A DNA stretch of 64,000 nucleotides, taken from assembly GCA_933228675.1 (NCBI GenBank), contig OW121742.1, forward strand, positions 112,634,739 to 112,698,738, given 5' to 3'. Positions 11,841-24,100 of the stretch are shown piece by piece. Made by a program: the position numbers and the translations under genes. Every line of letters starts with the position of its first letter. Position 1 is the stretch's first letter. The notes under the pieces are model-generated. The model did not search any database, was not told the origin of the DNA, and saw only the letters and a program-made list of their open reading frames with translations. Origin of the DNA: Stomorhina lunata. Taxonomy: Eukaryota > Arthropoda > Insecta > Diptera > Rhiniidae.

Positions 11841-13360
11841 TTTTGCCTTTTTAATTAAATTCCAATTTTACCAAAGATCTTGTAACTTGAAAAGCTTAAG
11901 AGATATTGAAATGATTTTCTCTAAATATCATTCGTAACTAATTAAAGAACAAATAATTCTTAAAACCGGAAAGAAATCATTGGATTTCGAAGTCATTTTT
12001 AACACATAAAAATCAAAGTTGGAATTTTTTGAAAATGCTTCGAAAATTGTAATTTTACAAAAATTCAAAAAATATTTAAATAGCCGATGGTTTAGGATAA
12101 CTTATTTATCCTATATTGATACCTAATTATCGCAATTTTTACTTTTTCTCAAAAAAAGTTAAATTTTTTTATTTTTTCATTTTTTCAATTTTTACCAAAA
12201 ATCTTATAACATGAAAACCTTAAAAGATATTAAAATGCCTTCTTCTACATATCATTCAAAATTATCTAAAGAATAAATAAATGTTAAAACTGGAAAAAAA
12301 TAATTTGGTTTTGAGGCCAATATTAATACCCAAAAACAAAATTTCAAGTTTTTTGGAAATGTTTCGAAAATTGTGATTTTACAAAAATTAATAAGACATT
12401 TAAATGGCCCAAGGTTAGGGATAGCATATTTACATTTCATTAATACCCTATTATGGCAATTATAAATTTTTCCTAAAAAAAAATAATTTTTTTTTATTTC
12501 TTCAGTTTTTCAATTTTTGCCAAAAACTCTATAACTTGAAAATTTAAAAAGATAATGAAATAATTTTCTCTATATGTTATTCAAAACTATCTAAAGAACA
12601 ATTAAATGTTAAAATCGGAAAGAAATCATTTGGTTTTGAGGAAAATTTTAATAGTGAAAAATCAAATTTGAAATTTTTTGAAAATGTTTCAAAAATTTTA
12701 ATTTTACAAAAATTAAAAAAAAAATATTTAAATAAACGATGGTTAAGGATAACATATTTACCCTACATTAATACCAATTATAATTATAACTTTTTCCTTA
12801 AAAAAGTAAAGATATTGAAATGATTTTATCTACATATCATTTAAAACTATCTAAAAAATAAATGATTGTCAAAACCGGAAAGAAATCATTTGGTTTTAAA
12901 GCCAATTTTAATAGCCAAAACCCAAATTTCAAATTTTTCGAAAATTGTATTTTTCCAAAAATAAAATCGCCGATGGTGGAGAATAAAATAAAATCGCCGA
13001 TGATTGAGAATAACATATTTTACCCTTAATACCCTACATTAATACCAATTTTTTAAATTATGACTTTTTCCTAAAAAAAAGGTAAAGTTTTTTTATTTTT
13101 TCATTATTCCAATTTTTGCCAAAAACCTTATAACTTGAAAGCAATAAAAGATATTTGTTTAAATTGTATGACATATAATTTTTAACTTTCCAAGTAATAA
13201 ATAAATGTTTAAACCAAAAAGAAATCATATGATCTTGATGACAATTTTGCCCTTCAAAAGCCAATTTCGAAATTTTTCGAAATTTTTCGAAATATTTCTA
13301 AAACTGTTATTATAAAAAAAAACAGAAGTTTTGATCAGCCGATGTCTTAACATAGAATAT
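11841..13360 (+). repeat. Diverged ~320-bp tandem monomers (TATAACTTGAAAAC core)
   Basis: About five units. Core copies are at 11877, 12200, 12525 and 13125, with a partial one at about 12806. After the core, units share GAAATGATTTTCTCTA, then AAAACCGGAAAGAAATCATT, then AAATTTGAAATTTTT-like text, then CCGATGG with AGGATAACATATTTA and ATTAATACC. The monomer ends near 12082, 12403 and 12732 give a period of about 321-329 bp. A small 27-bp duplication of AAAATCGCCGATG lies at 12963 and 12990. Confidence 0.8.
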
Positions 13361-14100
13361 CTAGTCTTAAGTGATCTAAAGAAATATTCAAAATTGTCTA
13401 CAGGGTAGCCTTTTCTACACTAATGACCCCTAGATGGCGCTTATTAATTCAAAACCTTTCCTTTGCTTCTGCCTATTCAAATTTCATTTAAATATTTATC
13501 TTTCGCTCCTATTTAAAGTTGACTTTCATCTCTAGTTTTTTTTTTCTCAAACATTAAAAAGTTCTATTTATTTTATCTCATATGCCGTAAAAGTAGAAAT
13601 AAATAAACATTAGAAAAAAAATTTTTTCTAAACAAATGGACATTCATAAAAAAGAAATAATAAACAATTATGGCCAGAAAAGTTAGACAAATAGACATCT
13701 GCCGGTTTTAATGGATTGATTTCAAATCGACTAGTGTTTAGAATAATTTACAAGGTCACAGACATTGAAAGTCTAAAGAAAATTGGGTTAGGTTTTCAAA
13801 GAAATTAAAAATTACTAAGAAAGGGGTGAATATTAAAAGTTGGATTATTATTAAATGAAAAATTGTTAATTTTAAATGAAAGTCATTAAGAATTTAAAGA
13901 AATGGAAACATAAATTTGTTCATAATTTTCTAAAAGCTATAAAAGAATTATTGAAAAAACATTAAATTTTGTTCTAAACTGTAAGTTCACCACTCTTATC
14001 TCTTAAAGGGGAAAGAACAAACAAACTTTTTATACATGAAAAGAAAGGAAATTGTATGTACTTTTGTTTGGTATGAGGACTTTTTAATATTTCCGACATC
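13361..14100. other. Unique stretch with one CTCF-like word
   Basis: Non-repetitive sequence between two blocks of old repeats. The only conspicuous element is TAGATGGCGC at 13431-13440. No gene seen. Confidence 0.5.
13431..13440 (+). promoter_or_regulatory. Candidate CTCF-like insulator motif
   Basis: TAGATGGCGC resembles the insect CTCF consensus (AGRTGGCGC). GC-rich words are rare in this window, and a second copy in the opposite orientation lies at 53055-53065. Binding is an inference from sequence only. Confidence 0.35.
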
Positions 14101-15410
14101 TTTAGCATAATTTTCTTAACTAAGAACAAAAATATTTGAAATTTTAATATTTTTCCATTATTTTCATTTTTATAAAAAATCTTATAACTTGAAAACATCC
14201 AAAGATATTGGGCTTAACTCTTCTATACATTATTAAAAACTATTCAAGAAATTAATAGTTATAAAAATCGGAAAAAATATGTGTAATTTTAGAACAAATT
14301 TTGACGTTTGAAAATCAAAATTCAAAAATTCTTAAAAAAAAATATTTTTTATTTAGGTCCAGCCTTCCTACTAATATAAAGTCTTCAGTCGGACAAGGGT
14401 TATAGGAGGTGGGGTTAAATTGAGTAGTGCTTTTGGACATATAATTTGTGTTTTTTTAGTGCCAGGACTTTTTAATATTTCCGACATCTTCGAAACAAAT
14501 TTGTTAACTTAAAATAAAAATTTTTGAAAATTTTTAATTTTTTCATTATTTCATTTACGTATAAAATCTTATAACTTGAAAACTTTAAAAGATATTCAGA
14601 ATAACTTTTTTGCACTTTCTATAGAACTGTTTAAGGAATTAATAATTGGAAAAATTGGAAAAATTTGTATAATTTCAGAACAAACTTTTAGGTTCAAAAA
14701 TCAAAATTCAAAAATTCTCTAAAAAAAATATTTTTGATTTAGGTCCAAAGTTCCTACTAATACAATGTTTTGGGTTGAAATATGTCCTATGACTATAGTT
14801 TGAATATAATTTTGTTAACTAAGAACAAAAATATTTGAAATATTGAATTTTTTCCACATTTCATTTGCATCTAAAATCGTATAACTTGAAAACTTTTAAA
14901 GATATTCAGAATAACTTTTCTACACTTTATATAGAACTCTTGAAGGAATTAATAACTATAAAAATCGGAAAAATTAATTATAATTTTAGAACAAATTTTG
15001 ATGTTTAAAAACCAAAATTCAAAATTCTTACAAAAAATTATTTTTGTTTTAGGTCCAGCCTCCCTGATAATATAATGTCTTGGTTCGGAAAGAGGTAAAG
15101 GGAGATGGCTTGAGTTTTTTTAGTGCGAGATCTTTTCAATATTTCCGACATCTTCGGAACAAATTTGTTAACTTTAAACAAAAATTTTTGAAATTTTTAT
15201 ATTTTTCCATTATTTAATTTTCATATAAAATCTTATAACTTGAAAACTTTAAAAGATATTTGGATTAGCTTTTCTACGCATTATTAAGAACTATCCAAAG
15301 AATTAGTAATTGTAAACTTTGGAACAAAAAAAAATTTAATTTCAGAACGAATTTTTACGTTCACGACTAGAAATTTAAAGTGTTAAATATTACAAAATTT
15401 TGAAATTCTT
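14100..15410 (+). repeat. Diverged 300-390 bp tandem monomers, same core
   Basis: Cores (TATAACTTGAAAAC then AAAGATATT) lie at 14180, 14567, 14877 and 15231. Units also share TTTAGGTCCA followed by CTACTAATA or a variant (14353, 14739, 15048), and GGACTTTTTAATATTTCCGA (14079, 14467). They are related to the 11.8-13.4 kb block but form a distinct subfamily. Confidence 0.75.
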
Positions 15411-15599
15411 ATAAAAAAGAGATGTCCCCTTTTAAGGTATTGTATTCCATTAGAACTAAGGCAATAGGTTATGGAAGATAGCAATAAATTCAGTAGATTT
15501 CATGAACGTTTGTCTTAAGCTTTTTTGGTTTGAGGACTTTTTAACACTTTCAAAATCATAAGAACAATTTCCAAACTTTTTAAAAATTGCCATATTTTT

Positions 15600-16680
15600 C
15601 ATTGTATCTTTTTCATTAAAAGTGTTATAACTTTAAAATATTAAAAGATATTTCTATAATTGTGTTTGCATATGGTTCAGAACTTGCTAAAGAATTTATA
15701 AATATAAAAATCAGGAAAAACTTTAACAGCTTTTGAATAAATTTGTATGCTCAAAGTTCCAACTTAAAAATGTTTAAGTCATTCCAAAATTTTATTAACA
15801 TCTCATTCGAATGTCGAAAATATTCGAATAACATCGGAAAATTCTTAAATTTTTTGAAAATGTTAATAACTTTTTGAAAGATATTTTCGGGGCATTTTGG
15901 GAAAAAGTGACTTTGGTTTTAGATTCTAATCGGTTCGAGTCATTCCGATAAAAAGAATCGACTTACTTGCGAATTTCCTGAACTCTTTTCGAGGTTTTTG
16001 CTCTGAATAGATATCTCTATGGAATTTTGCTGTATTTTTTGTTACATTTGATAAGAGTTTTCTTAGGACTTGCCTTTAGATTTAGATGAAAAATTATAAA
16101 AAAATTTTAAATTTTTCCACAAAATTTTTAAAGTTTTTTTTTTATAAAAAATCTTATAACTTTAAATTTTTAAGAGATATTCCAAAAATTGTTTTTTTTA
16201 TATAAATTAAAACTTTCTTGAAAATTTATATATATAAAAATTGGGAAAAACTTTAACAGTTTTTGAATAAATTTTTATGCTCAAAGTCCGAATTTTTAAA
16301 CGTTTAAATTATTTCATATTTTACATAATATCTCATTAGATTTTCAAAAATATTCGACAAAACTCTGAAGATTCTTAAATTAAAAATTTTAATCACTTTT
16401 TGAAAGATATTTTTAAGGAGTTGAGGAAAAAAATCTCTTTTACTTTAGAAACTAATCGGTTCGAGTCATTCTGATCAAAAAAAACCGACTTCGGTGCAAA
16501 AGTGCTGAACTTTTTTCAAGTTTTTTCTCTAAATAGATGTCTCTATGGAAGTTTGTTGTGTTTTCGGGAACCTTTGACAAGACTTGCCTCTAAATTTTGA
16601 TGAAAAATTTTGAAAATTGTTTATATTTTTGCAAAAAATTTTCAAAGTTTGATTTTACAAGTTTAAGGCAATATTCAAAC
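15600..16680 (+). repeat. Two-copy ~530-bp repeat, same core
   Basis: Core copies at 15621 and 16151 start two long units that share AAACTTTAACAGCTTTTGAAT-like text, ATCGGTTCGAGTCATT (15929 and 16455), CTGAACT, and ATAGATATCTCTATGGAA or ATAGATGTCTCTATGGAA. The GGTTCGAGTC here resembles a tRNA T-arm but is part of the repeat, with no cloverleaf around it. Confidence 0.7.
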
Positions 16681-18165
16681 CATCAAGTCATTTGTGATAT
16701 ATTTGCCTTAATCCTAGGGCTAATTTTGGATTTATATTATGATAATTTTACTTAAAACTCTAAAGACTAGTTATATTTTAATTGTTAAAAGATGTGACGA
16801 GAAAAAAAGTTATGAAAAAGTAATTATGAAAATTTTGCACTCTGGCTTTGGCATATAAAACCGCATAACTCAAGAAAAACTAAAGATATTCTTGAGATTT
16901 AAATTTCATATTATCTATAACTAATCAAAGTTTCAATAAAATAAAATTCAAAAAAATCCATTAGATTCTGGGTCTAATATTAATATAAGAAATTTGAAAA
17001 AAATTTATTTTTGAAGTTTGAAAAATTTGGCCAATTTTGGCTAATATTTAAACCATACAGTCCTTTGTAATAGTTTTGCTTTAAATTTATTTTAGTTGCA
17101 ACATTTTTAATTGCAATTTATTAAAAACTCATTCGAAAATTTTAAAATCTATTACCACGATAATTAATTATTTATTTACATATTTAATATGATTTACGTG
17201 CTCTCAAACATTAACTATTTGCATTTAATAATTTATTTATTTATTTTTAAACTAATAGTTAGTCAAATATATTAAACAGATAATTGCTGGAAAATTTCAT
17301 TTCAAATATTTGTTGTTTTTTTTACTCATAATCATTACTAATATTTGCTTTGAAAATTCGTCGAAAATTTGGTTTGATTATTGACAACTCAAAATCATAT
17401 TGATATTAAAACAGCGAAAACGAAAAAAAAACAAACATAATTATGGCAAAAACAATTTAGAAATAAATTAAATATAATTTAAAAAAAATTGAATTTAAAA
17501 CAAATAAAAAAAACGGAAAAATATTGTGTTAAATTTGAAATTTTCACACAAGCAAATTTTGAAAAAATCTTAATACTAAATCTCAAAAAAAAAAACAAAT
17601 ATTTAGTCATAGAAATTAGAAAAAAATTGGAGGCGAGTCATGGCGAAATGTTAGAAATAGAAACAAATTTTCATGAAACGAAAATTTGTATATATCTATA
17701 TATCGTTAGCTAAAATGCAAAAGTGTAAAACTAATATAAAAATTATTTTTTCCTTATTTTTGAAGTTTTTCTAGGAGAAGGTTCATTATCAGTTTAAAAT
17801 TAATGTTAACATTTTTATATTAGTTACTCCCTTTTTCATTTTAGTTAACGATATGTATGTTAAAACACCCAAACGTTTTGTATATACACACGAGTATAAT
17901 TCTTCTAAAAAAAAACACTTATCCTAATATTCATTTATTTTATATAAATTTTTAATATGTTAAACAGAGACCGCCGCTCTGGCGCTATAAATTATACGGA
18001 AACTTTGTCTGATACTTGAAGGAGTCATATAAGAGCCAATTATATTGGATGACATTTAAACAATTAGCCTCAACCCATTTGTATTATTTAGCAATAAAAA
18101 CTTTTGGAAAAAAATTTTTCTGAAGAAGTAATATTTTTCAACATTTCAATATTTGAGTTTGAATA
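16681..18165. other. AT-rich unique stretch with one diverged core copy
   Basis: A weak core copy (CATAACTCAAGAAAAAC, then AAAGATATT) is at 16864-16890. The rest is AT-rich with ATTTATTTATTT runs near 17165-17250. The open frame at 17489-17713 is K, N and I rich, has no recognisable domain and is unlikely to be a gene. A slightly GC-richer patch with ACCGCCGCTCTGGCGC lies at 17970-17986. Confidence 0.45.
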
Positions 18166-18329
18166 AAACCTAATAACTTGAAAACTGTAAAAGATATTTA
18201 AAAGATTTTGTAATATTTCACTAAAAAAATTTATAATAAATTTATACATATAAAAATCGTAAAATCTTTTAATAAATTCAGAAAGAATTTTTAAGACAAA
18301 GACGAAAAATTTTAAATTTTTTCAAAAAA
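18166..18329 (+). repeat. Single TATAACTT-type repeat unit
   Basis: AATAACTTGAAAACTGTAAA followed by AGATATTTAAAAGA (18172-18205) matches the three copies at 20307-20850. This unit sits directly upstream of the 31-bp array and those three sit directly downstream, so the array appears to be embedded in this repeat family. Confidence 0.65.
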
Positions 18330-20135
18330 TTAAAAAAAAATTCTAGCAAAATAAGAAATTTTTAAAAAATTTCCTATAAAAATAAGATATTTTTTAAAAA
18401 TTTCCTATAAAAATCAGAAATTTCTTATAAAAATAAGAAACGTTTGAAAAATTTCATACAAAAATAAGAAATTTTTGAAAATTTTCCTATAAAAATAAGA
18501 AACTTTTGAAAAATTTCCATAAAAATAAGAAATTTTTGAAAACTTTCTCATAAAAATAAAAAAATTTTAACATTTTCTTACAAAAATAAAAAATTTTTGA
18601 AAAATTTTCCATACAAACAAAAAATTTTTGAAAATTTCCTAAAAAATCTGCAATTTTTAAAAAATTTTCCTATAAGAATACGAAATTTTCGAAAATTTCC
18701 TATAAAACTAAAAATTTTTAAGAAATTTCCTATAAAATTAGAAAATTTTGAAAAAAATATCCTATAAAACTAAGAAATTTTAGAAAAATTTCTTACAAAA
18801 ATAAAAAAAATTTTTAAATTTTCCTATAAAACTAAGAAAATTTTGAAAAATTTCCTATAAAAATAGGAAATTTTTAAAAATTTTTCCACAAAAATAAGAA
18901 ATTTTTGAAAACTTTTTTTTAAAAATTCTTATAAAAAGAAGAAATTTTCGAAATTTTTTTTTATAAAAATAAGAAATTTTTCTATGAAAATGTTCGAAAA
19001 AATTCCTAAAAAAAATAGGAAATTTTTGAAAAATTTCCTATAAAAATAAGAAATTTTTGAAAAATTTCCTTAAGAAATAATAATTTTGTAAAAAATTACT
19101 TATAAAACTAAAAATTTTTTGAAAAATTTTGAAGAAATTTATACAAAAATAACCCATTTTTGAAAAATTTCTTACAAAAATAAGAATTTTTTGAAAATTT
19201 TCTTACAAAAATAAGAAATTTTTGAAAATTTTCCTATAAAAATAAAAAAAAAATTTTAAATTTCCTTAAAAATAAGATATTTTGAAAATTTTTTTACAAA
19301 AATAAGAAATTTTTGAAAAATTTCTTACTAAAATAAGAAATTTGTGAAAAATTTCCTTTCCAAATAAGAAATTTTTAAGAAATTCTTACAAAAATAAGAA
19401 ATTTTTGAAAAATTTCTTATAAAAATAAGGAAGTTTTAAAAAAAATTCCAAGAAAATTGAAAAATTTTGAAAAATTTCCCATAAAAATTTGAAATTTTTG
19501 AATAATTTCGATTGAAAATAAGAAATTTTTGAAAAATTTCCTACAAAAATAATAAATTTTTGAAAAATTTTCCTTAAAAATAAGAAATTTTTGAAAAATT
19601 TCCTTTAAAAATAAGAAATTTTTGAACAATTTTCTATAAAAATAAGATGTTTTTTAAAAATTTTCCATAAAAATAAGAAACTTTTGAAAAATTTCTTAAA
19701 AAAATAAGAAATTTTTGAAAAATTTCTTATAAAAACTGGAAATTTTTTAAAAATTTCTGGCAAAATTCAAAATTTTTTGAAAAATTACTTACAAAAATAA
19801 GAAATTTTAAAAAAAATTCTTACAAAAATAAGAAATTTTTGAAAATTTTCTTACAAAAAATTATAAATTTTTGAAAAATTTCGTACAAAAATAAGAAATT
19901 TTTGAAAATTTTCTAACAAAAATTAGAAATTTTTGAAAAGTTTTCTATAAAAACAAGAAATTTTTGAAAAATTTCCAACAAAACTAAGAAATGTTTGTAA
20001 AATTTACATCAAAATAAGAAAATTTTGAAAAATTTCCCATAAAAATAAGAAGTATTTGAAGAATTTCCTATAAAAATGAGAAATTTTAGAAAAAGTTCTT
20101 ATAAAACTAGGAAATTTTTGAAATTTTTTTTTTGG
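18330..20135 (+). repeat. 31-bp satellite C, diverged array (plus orientation)
   Basis: About 58 units of a 31-bp repeat made of AAAAATAAG, AAATTTTTG, AAAAATTT and CCTAT. Units are heavily mutated, with many single-base indels. The same family is much more uniform at 22.3-24.1 kb and is present in inverted orientation at 50.8-52 kb. Confidence 0.85.
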
Positions 20136-20950
20136 TTTTGTATTCCAAAAAAATTTTTTTTAAACAAATTTATTAACACATTTTCACTTGATATTTTTTA
20201 GTCATGTCATTTTAAAGTTTTTGGTTCAATCTCGTTATTATCAGTTTTCAAATTTTTTTGGGAAAAGTAAAATTTTTTCAGTTTTTCAATATTTTAATTT
20301 TAGATAAAACCTAATAACTTGAAAAGTGTGAGAGATATTTAAAAGAGTTTCATATATTTTATTAAAAACTCTTTTATGAATTCATACATGTTAAAATAGC
20401 AAAATATTTCTATGAATTCAGAAAGTATTTTCAAGATAAAGTCCGAAAATTACCAATTTAAAAAAAAATATATTTCTAAAAATTTATATCTAAACAAATT
20501 TATAAACATATTTTCCCTTGATCATTTCTAGTCAGGTCTTCTTGAAGTTTTTGGTTCAATCTCGTTATAATCAATTTCAACTTTTTTTAAAGTACATTTT
20601 TTTTCAGTTTTTCTATATTTTACTTTTACATAAAAGCTTATAACTTGAAAACAGTGAGAGATATTTAAAAGAATTTGTTACATTTTATTAACAGCATTTT
20701 AGTAAATTTATATGCATAAAAATAGTAAAATATTTCTATTGAAGTTTTTGGTTTAATCTCGTTGTTATCAATTTCAATTATTGTTAAAGTACAATTATTT
20801 CTGTTTTACTATATTTTACTTTTAACTTGAAAACTGTAAAAGATATTTAAAAGATTTTGTTACATTTTATTAACAACATTTAAGTGAATTTATAAGCATA
20901 AAAATAGTTAAATATTTCTATGTATTCAAAAAGTATTTTGAAGTCAAAGT
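20136..20950 (+). repeat. Three TATAACTT-type units
   Basis: Cores at 20313, 20639 and 20823 are each followed by AGATATTTAAAAGA and TTTTATTAA. GAAGTTTTTGGTT followed by AATCTCGTT recurs at 20542 and 20740, with a variant near 20214. The last two monomers are about 190 bp apart, the first two about 326 bp. Confidence 0.75.
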
Positions 20951-22290
20951 AATTTTCAAATTATTGCTTTTTTCACAAAAAATTGCAAGAACTTCTCAAA
21001 AAGTTCTTTTTGTAAAATCTTTTGTCTTCTCAGTTTTAAAGTAAAATTTTCAAAATTTGTCCATTTATTTAAGACAAAAATTGCAAAATTATACGGCTCA
21101 CTAATCAGCAAATATTGTACAGCCATAAACAGAGAGCGAGCGAGTAACTGCTTCTGAACACCCCCCAAACGATTAGACATTCAGCCATGCTAACGCATAC
21201 TTGCACATTTTTACGCACGCCTAAGCTCGGGGAGTAGGAGTAGCTATTTAATGTTAAACGTCAAGGATATGTTTATCCTTAAACAATTTTGCGTGTTAGG
21301 CATTTAAGATGAGACTAAACCACGATTTCTACTAAAGACCAAGAAACGGCGAAGAAGACGAAAACGAAGAAAACTGAAATGATGAAAAAGATTTTACATA
21401 TTTTTTTTCGTTTCTACATACATCTCCAGGATTTACTATATCCTTCTAAGGATTTTGAAGAAAATCTAAAATTCTTGTACATGTTGTGTATGGTAATGGC
21501 ATGAATATTAAGATTTTTCATTTCAGTTTTTATGTTTTGCCTCCAACGTCTGCTCTATTTAGTTGAGTGTTTACTTGTGTAAATGCTAATGACAAATTGA
21601 AGAAAATTTTACAGGGATTTAAGAAAATAGAAAGAAATTATGTTTAAAATGCAAAAAAAAATGAAGAAAAACATTAAGAATTCGTGTTTATTCACAGCAA
21701 GAAAATTACATGAAAATTCTAAAGAAAAAAATAAAACATTTTTAAAATAAATTACTTTTAAATTGGAGAACAACAAAGTCTTAGGAAAATTATGATTGGA
21801 TCAATTTGTAGAGGTATAGATTTTGATATGCAAAAAATTATAATGAAATCACGCTTTCTTTTAAGGCCACAGGAGTAATAATCAAATAAAGGAAATATTA
21901 AGAAAATTTTAAAAAGTTATAGCATGATATTGATATAGAGCAGGAAAAGACAATTTCAAATAAGAAAAATTGTAGCTTAAGGCATTATTTTTTGAAGATT
22001 TCAAAACAAATTAGGTGACAAATGTTACACTCAAACTTATATCCAAGACGTGTTCAACCAGTTTCTTTAATTTTGCTCAGAATTAAGAAAAATGTTCTTG
22101 ATTAAAACTTTTGACTTTGAAAGTAAAACTCTCGGTAAAAATACCACAGATTTTCCTAAATTTTGAAATTATCACATTCCTAAACAGTTTTTAAGATTAT
22201 AGCAAAATCTTGATTTAATATATTTAAACGTTTATAAGTTATACGATTTTAGGTAAAACTTGACATTTGAAATTTAAATTGTATATTCAA
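20951..22290. other. Mostly unique stretch with a GC-elevated patch
   Basis: The part 21080-21370 is distinctly richer in G and C (GAGAGCGAGCGAGTAACTGC, CACCCCCCAAACG, ACGCACGCCTAAGCTCGGGG). No frame there is open for long on either strand, and I recognise no domain or tRNA. It could be a regulatory segment or a decayed transposon. One minus-oriented TATAACTT core lies at 22229-22252. Confidence 0.4.
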
Positions 22291-22299
22291 AATTTTTAA

Positions 22300-24100
22300 A
22301 AATTTCCAAAAATAAAAAAAAAATTTTGAAACAATTTCCTAAAAAAAGAAGAAATTTTTGAAAAATTTCCTATAAAAATAAGAAATTTTTGAAAAATTTC
22401 CTATAAAAATAAGAAATTGTCGAAAAATTTCCTATAAAAATAAAAATTTCTTGTTTTTTTAGGAAATTTTTCGACAAATTCTTATTTTTATAGGAAATTT
22501 TTTAAAAATTTCCTATAAAAATAGGAAATTTTTGAAAAATTTCCTATAAAAATAAGAATTTGTCGAAAAATTTCCTAAAAAAACAAGAAATTTTTGAAAA
22601 ATTTCCTATAAAAATAGGAAATTTTTGAAAAATTTCCTATAAAAATAGGAAATTTTTGAAAAATTTCCTATAAAAATAGGAAATTTTTGAAAAATTTCCT
22701 ATAAAAATAGGAAATTTTTGAAAAATTTCCTATAAAAATAGGAAATTTTTGAAAAATTTCCTATAAAAATAGGAAATTTTTGAAAAATTTCCTATAAAAA
22801 TAGGAAATTTTTGAAAAATTTCCTATAAAAATAGGAAATTTTTGAAAAATTTCCTATAAAAATAGGAAATTTTTGAAAAATTTCCTATAAAAATAGGAAA
22901 TTTTTGAAAAATTTCCTATAAAAATAGGAAATTTTTGAAAAATTTCCTATAAAAATAGGAAATTTTTGAAAAATTTCCTATAAAAATAGGAAATTTTTGA
23001 AAAATTTCCTATAAAAATAGGAAATTTTTGAAAAATTTCCTATAAAAATAGGAAATTTTTGAAAAATTTCCTATAAAAATAGGAAATTTTTGAAAAATTT
23101 CCTATAAAAATAGGAAATTTTTGAAAAATTTCCTATAAAAATAGGAAATTTTTGAAAAATTTCCTATAAAAATAGGAAATTTTTGAAAAATTTCCTATAA
23201 AAATAGGAAATTCTTGAAAAATTTCCTATAAAAATAGGAAATTTTTGAAAAATTTCCTATAAAAATAGGAAGTTTTTGAAAAATTTCCTATAAAAATTAA
23301 AAAATTTTTGAAAATTTCCTTTAAAAATTTAAATTTTTTGTAAATTTTTTTATAAAAATAGGAAATTTTTGAAAATTTGCCTATAAAAATAGGAAATTTT
23401 TGAAAAATTTCCTATAAAAATAGGAAATTTTTGAAAAATTTCCTATAAAAATAGGAAATTTTTGAAAAATTTCCTATAAAAATAGGAAATTTTTGAAAAA
23501 TTTCCTATAAAAATAGGAAATTTTTGAAAAATTTCCTATAAAAATAGGAAATTTTTGAAAAATTTCCTATAAAAATAGGAAATTTTTGAAAAATTTCCTA
23601 TAAAAATAGGAAATTTTTGAAAAATTTCCTATAAAAATAGGAAATTTTTGAAAAATTTCCTATAAAAATAGGAAATTTTTGAAAAATTTCCTATAAAAAT
23701 AGGAAATTTTTGAAAAATTTTCTATAAAAATAGGAAATTTTTGAAAAATTTCCTATAAAAATAGGAAATTTTTGAAAAATTTTCCTATAAAAATAGGAAA
23801 TTTTTGAAAAATTTGCTATAAAAATAGGAAATTTTTGAAAAATTTCCTATAAAAATAGGAAATTTTTGAAAAATTTCCTATAAAAATAGGAAATTTTTGA
23901 AAAATTTCCTATAAAAATAGGAAATTTTTGAAAAATTTCCTATAAAAATTAGAAATTTTTGAAAAATTCCTTTAAAAATTTAAATTTTTTGTAAATTTTT
24001 TTATAAAAATATGGAATTTTTGAAAATTTTCCTATAAAATAAGAAATTTTTGAAAAAATTGTTATCAAAATAAGACATTTTTGGAAAATTTTACCTCAAT
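22300..24100 (+). repeat. 31-bp satellite C, uniform array
   Basis: About 58 nearly identical units made of AGGAAATTTTTG, AAAAATTTCC and TATAAAAAT. Uniformity is highest at 22580-23280 and 23400-23940, with diverged units between (23290-23360) and at both ends. The unit is close to its own inverse complement: the centre is TTTGAAAAATTT in this orientation and TTTCAAAAATTT in the other. A short inverted patch lies at 22446-22505. Confidence 0.95.

Noticed and set aside
15929..16470. tRNA T-arm-like GGTTCGAGTC, twice
   Set aside because: It lies in both copies of a 530-bp repeat, and no acceptor, D or anticodon stem can be drawn around it.
17489..17713. 74-codon frame
   Set aside because: K, N and I rich, typical of chance frames at this composition.
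22300..24100. CRISPR array, because of regular 31-bp periodicity
   Set aside because: There are no spacers: the whole 31 bp is the repeat. No cas genes, and the context is eukaryotic.
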